NCBI GenBank assembly: GCA_964458125.1
Contig: CAYWHE010000008.1
Location: forward strand, 1 to 37,459
Direction of reading: 5' to 3'
Length of the DNA stretch: 37,459 bases
From: CAYWHE01 sp964458125
Lineage (GTDB): Bacteria > Bacteroidota > Bacteroidia > AKYH767-A > OLB10
The position numbers and the translations under genes are program-made. How positions within the stretch are numbered: position 1 is the first letter of the stretch; each line of letters starts with the position of its first letter. Positions 8,584 to 16,589 of this stretch are shown one piece after another. A model generated the notes under the pieces. It worked only from the letters and a program-made list of their open reading frames with translations. It did not search any database and had not been told where the DNA came from.

Positions 8584-8614
8584 AAAAAAAAGCCCGGTTA
8601 GAAACACACCGGGC
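8584..8614 (-). terminator. intrinsic terminator of hpd
   Basis: Read on the minus strand: stem GCCCGGT (8614-8608), a 9-base loop, stem ACCGGGC (8598-8592), then eight T (8591-8584). This is a clean Rho-independent terminator about 35 bases after the hpd stop. On the plus strand the same hairpin lacks a T-run but may still block transcription from the stress protein gene. Confidence 0.85.
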
Positions 8615-8648
8615 CTTCACCTAAAAAGCAAAACTTAAAAAACAACCA

Positions 8649-9788
8649 TCAGTTCAGGTCCAGAGTTCCTCTCCTGGCCTGTTCAGCTTCAATGGATTCG
8701 AATAAGGCCTGGAAGTTGCCTTTTCCGAATGACCGGGCTCCTTCACGCTGTATGATTTCAAAAAACAGCGTTGGCCGGTCTTCAACAGGTTTCGTAAATA
8801 TCTGCAGGAGGTAACCATCCTCATCCCGGTCGACCATAATTCCCAGTTCTTTCAGAACCTTTAAATCCTGCTTGATTTTTCCCACGCGCTGTTCCACGGT
8901 ATCGTAATAGGAACCAGGCACGTAAAGAAATTCGATTCCCCTGCTTCGCATTTCGGAAACCGTATGGATAATATCCGCGGTGGCCACTGCAATATGCTGG
9001 CATCCCGGTCCTTCATTAAACTCCAGGTACTCCTCAATCTGGGACTTTTTCTTTCCCAGTGCCGGTTCGTTGATGGGGAATTTTATCCTTCCGTTTCCAT
9101 TGCTCATCACCTTGCTCATCAGGGCGGTATAAGCCGTTGAAATATCCTTGTCATCAAAGGTGATCAGGTTTTTAAAACCCATCACCTCCTCATAAAACCG
9201 GGCCCAGGTATTCATCTTTCCGAGTTCCACATTACCCACGCAATGATCCACATAGTCCAATCCGATTGGAGCTGGATTATAGGAGGATTCCCACTTCTCG
9301 AAACCGGGCAGAAAGATGCCGTGATAATTCTTCCGCTCCACAAAAAGATGAATGGTATCGCCATAAGTATGAATACCAGACAAAACCACTTCTCCGTCCT
9401 TGTCGAGTTCTGTCATGGGTTCCATATAGGACCTGGCCCTGCGAACCATGGTTTCCATATAAGCTCTTTCCGCATTGTCAACCGTAAAAGCAATCACCTT
9501 GACTCCATCGCCGTGCTTACTCAGGTACCCGGCCACCGGGGAGGCAGAAGATAACGGACTGGTGAGTACCAGTGTTATTTTGCCTTGTCTCACCACGTAT
9601 GACGTCCGGTCCCTTAGCCCGGTTTCAAGGCCGGCATAGGCAAGCGATTGAAATCCAAAGGCGGTTTTGTAAAAATGTGCAGCCTGTTTGGCATTACCCA
9701 CATAAAGTTCAATGTAATCGGTTCCGGCCAGGGTCAGGAATTCCTTATCCTGATTTTCTACGGGTTTGGTTTTTTGCATCGTTTCCAT
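8649..9788 (-). CDS. hpd: 4-hydroxyphenylpyruvate dioxygenase
   Basis: A 379-residue Fe(II) dioxygenase that converts 4-hydroxyphenylpyruvate to homogentisate in tyrosine and phenylalanine breakdown. It shows the two-domain vicinal-oxygen-chelate layout. The metal-binding triad is visible: His182 (DYVDHCVGN), His265 (GCQHIAVAT) and Glu344 (FFEIIQR). The C-terminal helix region (REGARSFGKGNFQALFESIE) is typical of the family, and the length is normal. The gene lies 17 bases downstream of hmgA, the next enzyme in the pathway, and is followed by a strong terminator. No odd features. Confidence 0.97.
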   Translation of the reverse strand: METMQKTKPVENQDKEFLTLAGTDYIELYVGNAKQAAHFYKTAFGFQSLAYAGLETGLRDRTSYVVRQGKITLVLTSPLSSASPVAGYLSKHGDGVKVIAFTVDNAERAYMETMVRRARSYMEPMTELDKDGEVVLSGIHTYGDTIHLFVERKNYHGIFLPGFEKWESSYNPAPIGLDYVDHCVGNVELGKMNTWARFYEEVMGFKNLITFDDKDISTAYTALMSKVMSNGNGRIKFPINEPALGKKKSQIEEYLEFNEGPGCQHIAVATADIIHTVSEMRSRGIEFLYVPGSYYDTVEQRVGKIKQDLKVLKELGIMVDRDEDGYLLQIFTKPVEDRPTLFFEIIQREGARSFGKGNFQALFESIEAEQARRGTLDLN

Positions 9789-9805
9789 GAAATAATTATT
9801 GTTGA

Positions 9806-10996
9806 TTAAGCTTGTTCGACTTCTTTTTTTTCCCTTGATGAGTCATTCGCCCATGACCGGTAGTACTCCGGCAAAGCCAGTTCCAGGGCTGTTTCGGTAA
9901 TCATGACCGGGTGAAAGGGATCGATCATCACGGCCAGTTCATTGGTTTCCTTCTGACCAATGCTTCTTTCGATCGCCCCCGGGTGCGGACCATGGGGAAT
10001 GCCGGCGGGATGCAGCGTGAGCTGACCCTTCTGAATATTATTTCGACTCATGAAGTTTCCTTCCACGTAATACAGGATCTCATCCGAATCAATGTTGCTG
10101 TGATGATACGGCGCCGGTATAGCCTGGGGATGATAATCAAAAAGCCGGGGTACAAATGAACAGATCACCACGTTGCGTCCTTCAAATGTCTGGTGAACGG
10201 GAGGGGGCATATGGATACGGCCGGTAATGGGTTCAAAATTCCTGATGTTAAAGGCATAGGGAAAGTGATAGCCGTCCCATCCCACTACATCGAAAGGATG
10301 ATTTTCATACAGGTATGGAAAAATGGTTCCTTTCTTTTTGATCATGACGGGAAATTCACCTTCTTCCCGGTGAGTTTCCAGATTGGAGGGGCTGACAATA
10401 TCACGTTCACAAAAGGGAGCGTGTTCCAGCATTTGCCCGAAATCATTGCGGTAACGCCTGGGGGTCAGCATTGGTCCGAAGGATTCCACAAACAGGAAGC
10501 GGTTATCCGCATGATCGGGCTCGAGTTTATAAACAGTGCCTCTTGGTATGATCAGATAATCGCCGTATTCAAAGGGTACGGAACCAAACATGGTCCGGAG
10601 TGTACCGGAACCCTTGTGCACAAAAATCAATTCATCGGCATCGGCATTTTTAAAGTAATAGGATGAAGCTGCCATAGGCGCTGCCAGCCCGATTTCCACA
10701 TCGGCATTGACGAACAGTGTTTTGCGGCTTTGGATATAATCTTCATGGGGAGGAATGTCAAACCCCAGGAAACTCATGCTCCGCATATTGTTTTCCACCG
10801 CCACCTTTGGTTTTACGGAATAAGGCGTACCCACCTGGTGCACCCGGGTGGGCGGAAAAACGTGGTATACCAGCGAACTCATCCCGCTGAAGCCCTGGGT
10901 TCCAACCAATTCTTCCTGGTAAAGTCCCCCGTTGGGTTTTCGGAAAATAACATGTCGTTTGGATGGAACCTGTCCAACCCTCTGATAAAATGGCAT
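9806..10996 (-). CDS. hmgA: homogentisate 1,2-dioxygenase
   Basis: A 396-residue cupin-type iron enzyme that opens the homogentisate ring to maleylacetoacetate. Candidate iron ligands follow the family pattern: His298/299 in YHHSNIDSDE, Glu306 in DEILYY and His335 in GIPHGPHPG. Also visible are the conserved HMPPPVHQTFEG and the GWDGYHFPYAFNI segment. At 396 residues it is shorter than the ~430-445 of proteobacterial and animal enzymes, with a compact N-terminus as seen in other Bacteroidota. It is the first gene of an hmgA-hpd operon. Two TTTTGATCAA copies lie upstream and may be operator sites. Maleylacetoacetate isomerase and fumarylacetoacetase are not in the window. Confidence 0.96.
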   Translation of the reverse strand: MPFYQRVGQVPSKRHVIFRKPNGGLYQEELVGTQGFSGMSSLVYHVFPPTRVHQVGTPYSVKPKVAVENNMRSMSFLGFDIPPHEDYIQSRKTLFVNADVEIGLAAPMAASSYYFKNADADELIFVHKGSGTLRTMFGSVPFEYGDYLIIPRGTVYKLEPDHADNRFLFVESFGPMLTPRRYRNDFGQMLEHAPFCERDIVSPSNLETHREEGEFPVMIKKKGTIFPYLYENHPFDVVGWDGYHFPYAFNIRNFEPITGRIHMPPPVHQTFEGRNVVICSFVPRLFDYHPQAIPAPYHHSNIDSDEILYYVEGNFMSRNNIQKGQLTLHPAGIPHGPHPGAIERSIGQKETNELAVMIDPFHPVMITETALELALPEYYRSWANDSSREKKEVEQA

Positions 10997-11010
10997 CTTT
11001 CTATTTTATA

Positions 11011-11020
11011 TTTTGATCAA
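11011..11020. promoter_or_regulatory. TTTTGATCAA site, copy 1, upstream of hmgA
   Basis: A 10-base motif containing the 8-bp palindrome TTGATCAA, 15 bases upstream of the hmgA start codon. The same 10 bases recur at 11094-11103. The spacing of 83 bp is close to eight helical turns, as expected for two operators bound on one face of the DNA. The regulator is unknown. Confidence 0.4.
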
Positions 11021-11093
11021 AGAAACAGCATGCCGGCGGGGCGCGAAATGACGCACGTCACCTGGATACTAATTAATAAATGAAGTTGAACAG

Positions 11094-11103
11094 TTTTGAT
11101 CAA
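11094..11103. promoter_or_regulatory. TTTTGATCAA site, copy 2, upstream of hmgA
   Basis: An identical copy of the motif at 11011-11020, 83 bp further from hmgA. Just beyond it lies a 19-bp imperfect palindrome: ATCAGCTGA (11110-11118), one base, TCAGTTGAT (11120-11128). The group lies between the 3' end of nrdJ and hmgA. Confidence 0.35.
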
Positions 11104-11151
11104 TTAAATATCAGCTGATTCAGTTGATTACAGGACCGTTCATGCCGGTTT

Positions 11152-13731
11152 TCAGCCACATTTGGTATGCCCGCAACTCTTGCATTTGAGGCATCCTTCT
11201 TCGTAGATGAGTCCTTCCGGATCATGGCATTCGGTACAGATGCGGTCTACGGCTGCCGAACCATCCGGGATAAAGGATTTCAGCGCCCTGACGACACCGG
11301 CCTTCCAGGTGTTGATGTTTTCACTATACAGATGCAGATCATCAATCAGGTGAACCACCTGAGGCAAGGGCATGTTATAACGCAGTACACCGGAGATCAG
11401 TTTGGCGTAATTCCAGAATTCCTTATTGAATGAACGGGAGAGTCCCTCGATGGTAACCCGGAAGCCTTCCTTATCCATGTACTGGAAATCGTAGCGGGAT
11501 TTTGCTCCCTGTATTTTATTTTTGATGATCCATCCCTTTTCCACCCATGCCGGTATACTGAATGCATCTTCCGCCTTGCCGGTAAATACTTCGTATGGTT
11601 TTTCATTCACCAGACCGACATAGGCAATCCATTTTTCCTCCGCATTATTAAACCTCACCACAGCGGCCTCCAGCATTTTGGGCCTGGATGGAGATCCATT
11701 GACAGACTGAATTCCGGTCCCGGTTTTCTTTTGCTTTTTTTCCGCAATCAGTACCCCGCTCCTGGACCCGTCCCGGTATACCGTTATGCCTTTCAGACCC
11801 TTTTTCCAGGCGTCTTTATAAATGGCACCGACCTGTTCCGGGGACACCTCGGCGGCCAGGTTGATGGTTGAACTGATGGAATGCGTGGTATATTTCTGAA
11901 CCACGGCCTGCATGCGTATGCGATTTTCCCAGCTGATTTCCGCAGCCGTACTTCCGGCATAGGGGCTCAGATCCGGATCGGCGCTCCCCGTGGTTTCCAT
12001 CCATTGGGCAAATTTGGGATGATTGACCGTAAACTCCTGCCACCGGTCGCCCATGGAATCGATGAAATCGATTTTCACATGTTGCTGGTCACTGCCGATT
12101 TTTCTTCTCCTTTTGTAGGAAAGCATAAATACGGGTTCAATTCCGGAAGAAGTCCGTGCAAGCAAACTGATGGAACCGGCAGGAGCCACGGTACTGATGG
12201 AAATGTTCCTGCGCCCAAATTCCATCATTCGCTTGTAAACAACGGGCATTTCCCTTTCCATCATCTGCACAAAAGCGGATGTTTTTTCCACGTCCGGATC
12301 AAACCCTTCAAAGGTACCACGTTCCAGGGCCATGTCGATGCTGCTGTCAAATTCCGCTTCGCATTTGCAGTGCATGATCTTTTCGGTCATCTGCAGGGCC
12401 TCTTCCGAATCATACCTGAGGTTTAAGGAAGCCAGTGTATCGCCCAGTGCCGTAAAACCCAGACCGGTGCGTCTTCCTTTCTTACCTGCATCGTATAACA
12501 GTTTCCATGTACGCAATTCAACATCCTTGATATAGCCGGGTTCCGGGTCCGATTCGATTTTGGTTAAGATGCGTTCAATGGCTTCCAGTTCCAGGTCAAC
12601 CAGGTCATCCATGAGACGCTGGGCTTCATAAGTAACCTGGTAAAATTTTTTAAAATCAAACCCGGGATCTTCCTGAAATGGCCGTATTACAAACTCGGAC
12701 AGGTTCAGTGAAATGAGCCTGCAACTGTCACCACCCTGCATGGCAATCTCGGAACAAGGGTTGGTGGACGTATTTTTAAATCCAGGGTATACCGAGGAGG
12801 TGGAATAATCATGCTGCCGGTCCCAGAATATGATGCCGGGTTCAGCCGTCTGATGCGCGCAACGGATGATCAAATCCCACAATTCGACGGCTTTTACCTT
12901 TTTGGTATAAACCGGATTTACGGCATCAACGGGAAAGCGGAGGATGAAATCCCCCTTTTTCTCCACCGCTTCCATAAATTCATCGGAAAGTTTAACCGAA
13001 ATGTTTGCTCCCGTTACTTTTTGAAGATCCTGTTTGATGGAAATAAATTGCTCAATATCCGGATGAGCCACATCCATCGTAATCATCAGCGCCCCTCTCC
13101 GTCCATTCTGCGCCACTTCCCGAGTAGTTGCAGAAAAGCGCTCCATGAACGAAACGGCACCCGTTGAGGTCCGCGCGGCATTGGAAACCTGCATGCCTTC
13201 CGGCCTTACCGTGGACAGATCCAGACCGGCTCCGCAACGCCTTTTGAACAACTGGGCCAGTTGCTGGTCGGCAAAGAAAATGCCTCCGTACGAATCATGC
13301 AGCTCGGGCAGTACGATGCAGTTGGAAAGGGAAGCAATTACGTTGGGATTGCCCAGCGCAGCCATCACACTTCCCTGCGGTATCACGTAACGGAAGTGGT
13401 CCAGGAATGAAAATATTTTTTCCTCATCCAGGCTATCCCTGATTTGCCCATACGAAGAACGTTTTACAGAATGGCCATTCAGGTTTTTCAGGTGATCATA
13501 TTTGTTTTCAATCCGCTGGAATTCCCTGGCCATTCTCCGATGCATATCAGCAGGCGTTAATTCCAGGCAGTTTCCATCCCTGTCCTTCATCGCATATTTA
13601 TTGATCCAGGTAGTGGCGGCCAGGTCATCCCCGTTAAAATACTTCAGTGAAGCGGCAAGGACCTCTTCGGGCTTCATGACCTGCTGCCGGGACTCTGTAA
13701 GTGTCAATGGTTCAGCTGTAGTGGTTTCCAT
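11152..13731 (-). CDS. nrdJ: adenosylcobalamin-dependent (class II) ribonucleotide reductase
   Basis: An 859-residue class II ribonucleotide reductase that makes deoxyribonucleotides with an adenosylcobalamin radical, independent of oxygen. Landmarks are Cys138 in SLSNCIVLP (redox cysteine), the RRCGAGLDLS loop, the catalytic NPCSE at 324-328 and the following GGDSCRLISLNLSEF. Near residue 540 is the VAPAGSISLLARTSSGIEP segment. The C-terminus has a CxxC...CxxC zinc-ribbon-like tail (CTECHDPEG...CLKCKSCG), common in long NrdJ proteins and thought to help re-reduce the active site. The gene stands alone. A perfect 25-bp inverted repeat lies about 80-100 bases upstream. No cobalamin riboswitch was recognised. 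Confidence 0.95.
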   Translation of the reverse strand: METTTAEPLTLTESRQQVMKPEEVLAASLKYFNGDDLAATTWINKYAMKDRDGNCLELTPADMHRRMAREFQRIENKYDHLKNLNGHSVKRSSYGQIRDSLDEEKIFSFLDHFRYVIPQGSVMAALGNPNVIASLSNCIVLPELHDSYGGIFFADQQLAQLFKRRCGAGLDLSTVRPEGMQVSNAARTSTGAVSFMERFSATTREVAQNGRRGALMITMDVAHPDIEQFISIKQDLQKVTGANISVKLSDEFMEAVEKKGDFILRFPVDAVNPVYTKKVKAVELWDLIIRCAHQTAEPGIIFWDRQHDYSTSSVYPGFKNTSTNPCSEIAMQGGDSCRLISLNLSEFVIRPFQEDPGFDFKKFYQVTYEAQRLMDDLVDLELEAIERILTKIESDPEPGYIKDVELRTWKLLYDAGKKGRRTGLGFTALGDTLASLNLRYDSEEALQMTEKIMHCKCEAEFDSSIDMALERGTFEGFDPDVEKTSAFVQMMEREMPVVYKRMMEFGRRNISISTVAPAGSISLLARTSSGIEPVFMLSYKRRRKIGSDQQHVKIDFIDSMGDRWQEFTVNHPKFAQWMETTGSADPDLSPYAGSTAAEISWENRIRMQAVVQKYTTHSISSTINLAAEVSPEQVGAIYKDAWKKGLKGITVYRDGSRSGVLIAEKKQKKTGTGIQSVNGSPSRPKMLEAAVVRFNNAEEKWIAYVGLVNEKPYEVFTGKAEDAFSIPAWVEKGWIIKNKIQGAKSRYDFQYMDKEGFRVTIEGLSRSFNKEFWNYAKLISGVLRYNMPLPQVVHLIDDLHLYSENINTWKAGVVRALKSFIPDGSAAVDRICTECHDPEGLIYEEGCLKCKSCGHTKCG

Positions 13732-13809
13732 AAATATTATTTTTTTGAGGATGCAATTTTAACGGGGTACTCCGGTTGCGAATATGAGATTGATCATGTG
13801 GTCCTCAAT

Positions 13810-13834
13810 CTTTTCAACCCAGGCTGTTGAAAAG
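13810..13834. repeat. perfect 25-bp inverted repeat between nrdJ and ric
   Basis: CTTTTCAAC (13810-13818), loop CCAGGCT, GTTGAAAAG (13826-13834): nine perfect pairs. No T-run follows on either strand, so an operator or a leader stem-loop for nrdJ (start at 13731) is more likely than a terminator. Apart from this repeat and the sites at 13990-14012, the 13732-14051 gap shows nothing else. Confidence 0.5.
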
Positions 13835-13989
13835 CCGGCCAGCCCGCCGTGTACCTGTCAAATTATGGTCCATGTTGTTCCCCATGCACGACCATTCAGG
13901 GAAACTGGAAAGTGCCGGGAAATTTTGAAGGAATAACGGGGGCTTAAGAACCGGGGTGTTTTACAGGACGGGTGAAGGCATCCCCTTAC

Positions 13990-14003
13990 ATGATTTAAAT
14001 CAT
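13990..14003. promoter_or_regulatory. Fnr-type palindrome before ric
   Basis: ATGATTTAAATCAT is a perfect 14-bp palindrome with the TGAT-N4-ATCA core of Fnr/Dnr boxes. It abuts a -7-like box and ends 48 bases before the ric start codon. The Fnr-type regulator encoded at 18506-19222 is the obvious candidate to bind it. Confidence 0.6.
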
Positions 14004-14004
14004 A

Positions 14005-14012
14005 TAAATTTG
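14005..14012 (+). promoter_or_regulatory. candidate -7 box for the ric-norC-norB operon
   Basis: TAAATTTG is an exact TAnnTTTG match, one base after the palindrome, giving a leader of about 36 bases to ATG 14052. If real, the palindrome would lie at about -20, a position better suited to repression or steric control than to classical activation. Confidence 0.45.
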
Positions 14013-14051
14013 ACAGGCCGTTGCCGTACTTGGCATCCTGATTTCTACGCT

Positions 14052-14834
14052 ATGCAGGTAACAGAAAAACACACCTCCCGTCTGATTTTGCATCAATCTC
14101 TTTCCTGGATTGCACGGCATTATCCGTCCAGTATTCCCTTCTTTGAATTCCATGGCATGGATTACAGTTGTCATGGAAAACAGACCTTTGAAGAAGCCTG
14201 CAGGGAAGCCGGGTATCCTGAAGATAACCTCGTGGACGCTCTCAGAAAGGCAGCCCGGACCAAAACCGGCATTTCCAGCCACTTTGATCCGGAACAGGCC
14301 GGAGCCGGAGAACTGATCCGTTTCATTCTGGATACCCATCATGAATATATTTACAGCCGGGTTCCTCTCCTGGAGAATCAGCTGCAAAAATCAGTTGCCA
14401 GATTCGGGGACCGTTTTCCCGAACTTGTTTCCGTTTCCAGGTTGTTCGATGAATTGAAGGAGGAACTCGATCAGCACCTGATGAAGGAGGAGGTCATGTT
14501 GTTTCCTTATATCATCCGGCTTGAACAGGCCATACGAGAACCTGCTGAGGATGCGCCTCCCTCCTCGCCCTTCATTTCACGACCCATCCGGATGATGGAA
14601 TACGAACACGAAAGTACCGGGGAAATTCTGAATGAAATCCGGTACCTGACCAGGAAGTACACGGTCCCTGATGATGCCAGCCGGGAAATTCAACAAATCT
14701 ACAGTGAACTGCAGGAATTGGAGCAGGATATTCACCGTCATGTTCATCTTGAAAACAACATCCTTTTCCCAAAAGCTACTGAACTGGAAAAGTTGTACTT
14801 AATAGAAAGTGGCAAACAGACCATAACCCCATGA
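14052..14834 (+). CDS. ric: iron-sulfur cluster repair di-iron protein (Ric/YtfE/ScdA family)
   Basis: About 260 residues from ATG 14052; an upstream in-frame ATG at 13956 would run across the operator and promoter, so I reject it. The N-terminal ScdA_N/DUF542 domain has the DYSCHGKQTFEEAC signature (Cys40). It is followed by a hemerythrin-like four-helix domain with candidate di-iron ligands His96/97, His142, Glu146/147, His186, His228-232 and Glu234. Ric proteins repair Fe-S and other iron centres damaged by NO or peroxide in the cytoplasm. The stop overlaps the norC start (ATGA, 14831-14834), so it is translated together with the NO reductase genes. Confidence 0.93.
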   Translation: MQVTEKHTSRLILHQSLSWIARHYPSSIPFFEFHGMDYSCHGKQTFEEACREAGYPEDNLVDALRKAARTKTGISSHFDPEQAGAGELIRFILDTHHEYIYSRVPLLENQLQKSVARFGDRFPELVSVSRLFDELKEELDQHLMKEEVMLFPYIIRLEQAIREPAEDAPPSSPFISRPIRMMEYEHESTGEILNEIRYLTRKYTVPDDASREIQQIYSELQELEQDIHRHVHLENNILFPKATELEKLYLIESGKQTITP

Positions 14835-15229
14835 AGGATATCAAGGTGTTTCTTTTTTTCAGTTTAATCTGCCTTTTCCTTTGCTATACGGCTTATGTTT
14901 ATACGGCAGGAACAGCAACCCGTTTGGATCATACCTTGACTGGAAAAGCGGCCAGGGGAAAACTCATCTTCCAGGAAAAAAACTGCATTGCCTGTCATCA
15001 GTTATATGGACTGGGCGGATACCTGGGGCCTGAATTGACCACGGTTATTTCGGCCAGGGGAAAAGGCAGGGATTATGCCTTTGCCTTCATCCGCTCCGGA
15101 ACGGTTCGCATGCCCGACTTTAAACTCTCCCATGAGGAGGTGGATTGCCTGGTGGAATATCTTATCTTTGTGGACCGGACAGCCATAACGTATAAAAATT
15201 CGCAGGAGACTTTACTGACAGTCAGATGA
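14831..15229 (+). CDS. norC: NorC-like membrane-anchored cytochrome c
   Basis: A 132-residue protein with one N-terminal membrane anchor (residues 5-26) and a periplasmic c-type heme domain. The heme motif CIACH is at 52-56, and Met94 in VRMPDF is the likely axial ligand. The stretch around the heme (GKLIFQEKNCIACHQLYG, then GGYLGPELT) closely follows NorC, the electron-receiving subunit of cytochrome c-dependent NO reductase. It is coupled by ATGA overlaps to ric upstream and to the NorB-like gene downstream (15226-15229). The strong NorC likeness is the main reason to read the next gene as an NO reductase subunit. Confidence 0.88.
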   Translation: MKDIKVFLFFSLICLFLCYTAYVYTAGTATRLDHTLTGKAARGKLIFQEKNCIACHQLYGLGGYLGPELTTVISARGKGRDYAFAFIRSGTVRMPDFKLSHEEVDCLVEYLIFVDRTAITYKNSQETLLTVR

Positions 15230-16560
15230 ATGGTACCGTCATCCCTTTCCGTTTTCTTGCCGTTTCCCTGGTATGGCTGTTGGCCGGTTCGGTAATCGGA
15301 GTTCTGGGTGCCATTCAATACCTGCTCCCGGAGTTTCTGCAGCATACTTTTTCCTTTCATAAAACCCGGCCGGTTCATGTCACGCTGGTGATTACGTGGA
15401 TTTTTCACGCTGCAGCCGGTGGCATTTATTATTACCTTCCGGCGGTTTCAAGGCGAAACCTGTTTTCCGACAGGCTGGCGAACTGGCATTTCATACTGGC
15501 TCTGTCCTCCACCCTACTGATCATCATTTCCTTCCTGTCCGGACGTTTCGGGGGCAGGGAATACCTCGAATATCCACCGGCCATAGGACTATTGATATCC
15601 CTGTCGTGGTTGTTTTTCCTCATCAATTTTTTCCGGACCATCACCGGCAAAATGAAGGACTGGCCGGTTTACACCTGGATGTGGCTGACAGGCCTGATCT
15701 TTTTCCTGTTTACATATACGGAATCGTATTTATGGTTGTTTTCATTTTTTCGCAACGATGTGATTCGGGATATAACGGTTCAGTGGAAATCATTGGGTTC
15801 GATGGTCGGATCCTGGAATATGATGATTTACGGAACGGCCTTTTATGTCATGGAAAGGATTAGCGGAAACCTGAAGACCTCCCGTTCCCCGATCACCTTC
15901 TTCTTTTATTTCCTGGGCCTCACCAACCTGCTGTTCAACTGGGGGCATCACACCTATATTGTACCGGCAGCGCCCTGGATCAGGACTGTTTCATACCTCA
16001 TTAGCATGACGGAACTCCTCATCCTTGGAAGTATCCTGTGGAACTGGAAAAAATCGATCCGGTCAGCCCGGCAGAACAGCCATTCCATACCCATGCGTTT
16101 CCTCGCTGCCGCAGACTTCTGGATCTTTCTGAATCTCGTTTTAGCAATTGCCATATCGGTTCCTGCCCTGAATCTCTATACCCACGGCACGCATATAACC
16201 GTAGCCCATGCCATGGGCGCCACCATTGGTATCAATACCATGATCCTGGCTGCATCCCTGTTTTTTATTCTCTCCAACGGAGATCCCGGTCACCCGTTTC
16301 ATTTTACCGCACACCTGAAGGCCGGGTTCTGGCTGCTGCAGGCCGGCCTGTTCATCTTCTGGATCTCGCTGCTGGCCGCAGGAGTAATGAAGGCAACTGC
16401 CATGCAATTTAACTCGAGCGAGGGGTTTGCAGATACCTTTAACCGGACCATACCGGTATTTTATATTTTCCTTTTTTCCGGAATTATGCTGATGCTGGGC
16501 TTTTTTATGATTTTTATCATACCTCTGAACCGTTGCCTGAAATTAGCTGTTAAGAAATAA
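15226..16560 (+). CDS. divergent NorB-like heme-copper superfamily catalytic subunit
   Basis: A 444-residue, ~12-span membrane protein of the NO reductase/cbb3 oxidase superfamily. Conserved: His51 in helix II (RPVHVTLV, low-spin heme ligand), the His241-His242 pair (NWGHHTYIVPAAPW), the THGTH motif (319-323), His328 (high-spin heme ligand) and Glu263 in SMTELL, matching the NorB glutamate near the active site. Not conserved: the helix VI metal ligand. By offset from the HH pair it should be residue 190 or 191, which are Leu and Gly, and there is no histidine at all between 88 and 241. The NorB helix VI glutamates are Val194 and Asn198. The helix X HxH reads HAM (328-330), so Met330 would replace the second low-spin heme ligand. 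It is coupled to norC. NO reductase is inferred from context; the activity is uncertain. Confidence 0.8.
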   Translation: MNGTVIPFRFLAVSLVWLLAGSVIGVLGAIQYLLPEFLQHTFSFHKTRPVHVTLVITWIFHAAAGGIYYYLPAVSRRNLFSDRLANWHFILALSSTLLIIISFLSGRFGGREYLEYPPAIGLLISLSWLFFLINFFRTITGKMKDWPVYTWMWLTGLIFFLFTYTESYLWLFSFFRNDVIRDITVQWKSLGSMVGSWNMMIYGTAFYVMERISGNLKTSRSPITFFFYFLGLTNLLFNWGHHTYIVPAAPWIRTVSYLISMTELLILGSILWNWKKSIRSARQNSHSIPMRFLAAADFWIFLNLVLAIAISVPALNLYTHGTHITVAHAMGATIGINTMILAASLFFILSNGDPGHPFHFTAHLKAGFWLLQAGLFIFWISLLAAGVMKATAMQFNSSEGFADTFNRTIPVFYIFLFSGIMLMLGFFMIFIIPLNRCLKLAVKK

Positions 16561-16575
16561 AAGTTGTCCGGCACA

Positions 16576-16589
16576 TTGACCTGGATCAT
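16576..16589. promoter_or_regulatory. Fnr-type site before the MbnP-like gene
   Basis: TTGAC-CTGG-ATCAT matches TTGAT-N4-ATCAA at eight of ten defined positions. It lies in the 78-base gap after the NorB-like gene, 49 bases before ATG 16639. A TTGATTTG near-match to the -7 box (16589-16596) follows at once, the same arrangement as before ric. Confidence 0.5.

Noticed and set aside
10193..10666. Plus-strand open frame across hmgA
   Set aside because: It is antisense to a gene with complete family motifs, with no start signal or domain of its own.
13790..13808. TTGA...TCAA pair as a Fnr box upstream of nrdJ
   Set aside because: The half-sites are 11 bases apart; Fnr-type boxes need 6.
13956..14051. 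Upstream ATG extending the Ric protein by 32 residues
   Set aside because: The extension crosses a perfect palindrome and a -7 box, and the conserved ScdA_N domain begins shortly after ATG 14052.
15226..16560. Ordinary cbb3-type cytochrome oxidase subunit I
   Set aside because: The CuB histidine of helix VI is absent, the NorB-type glutamate (Glu263) is present, and the partner gene is NorC-like; no ccoO, ccoP or ccoS is nearby.
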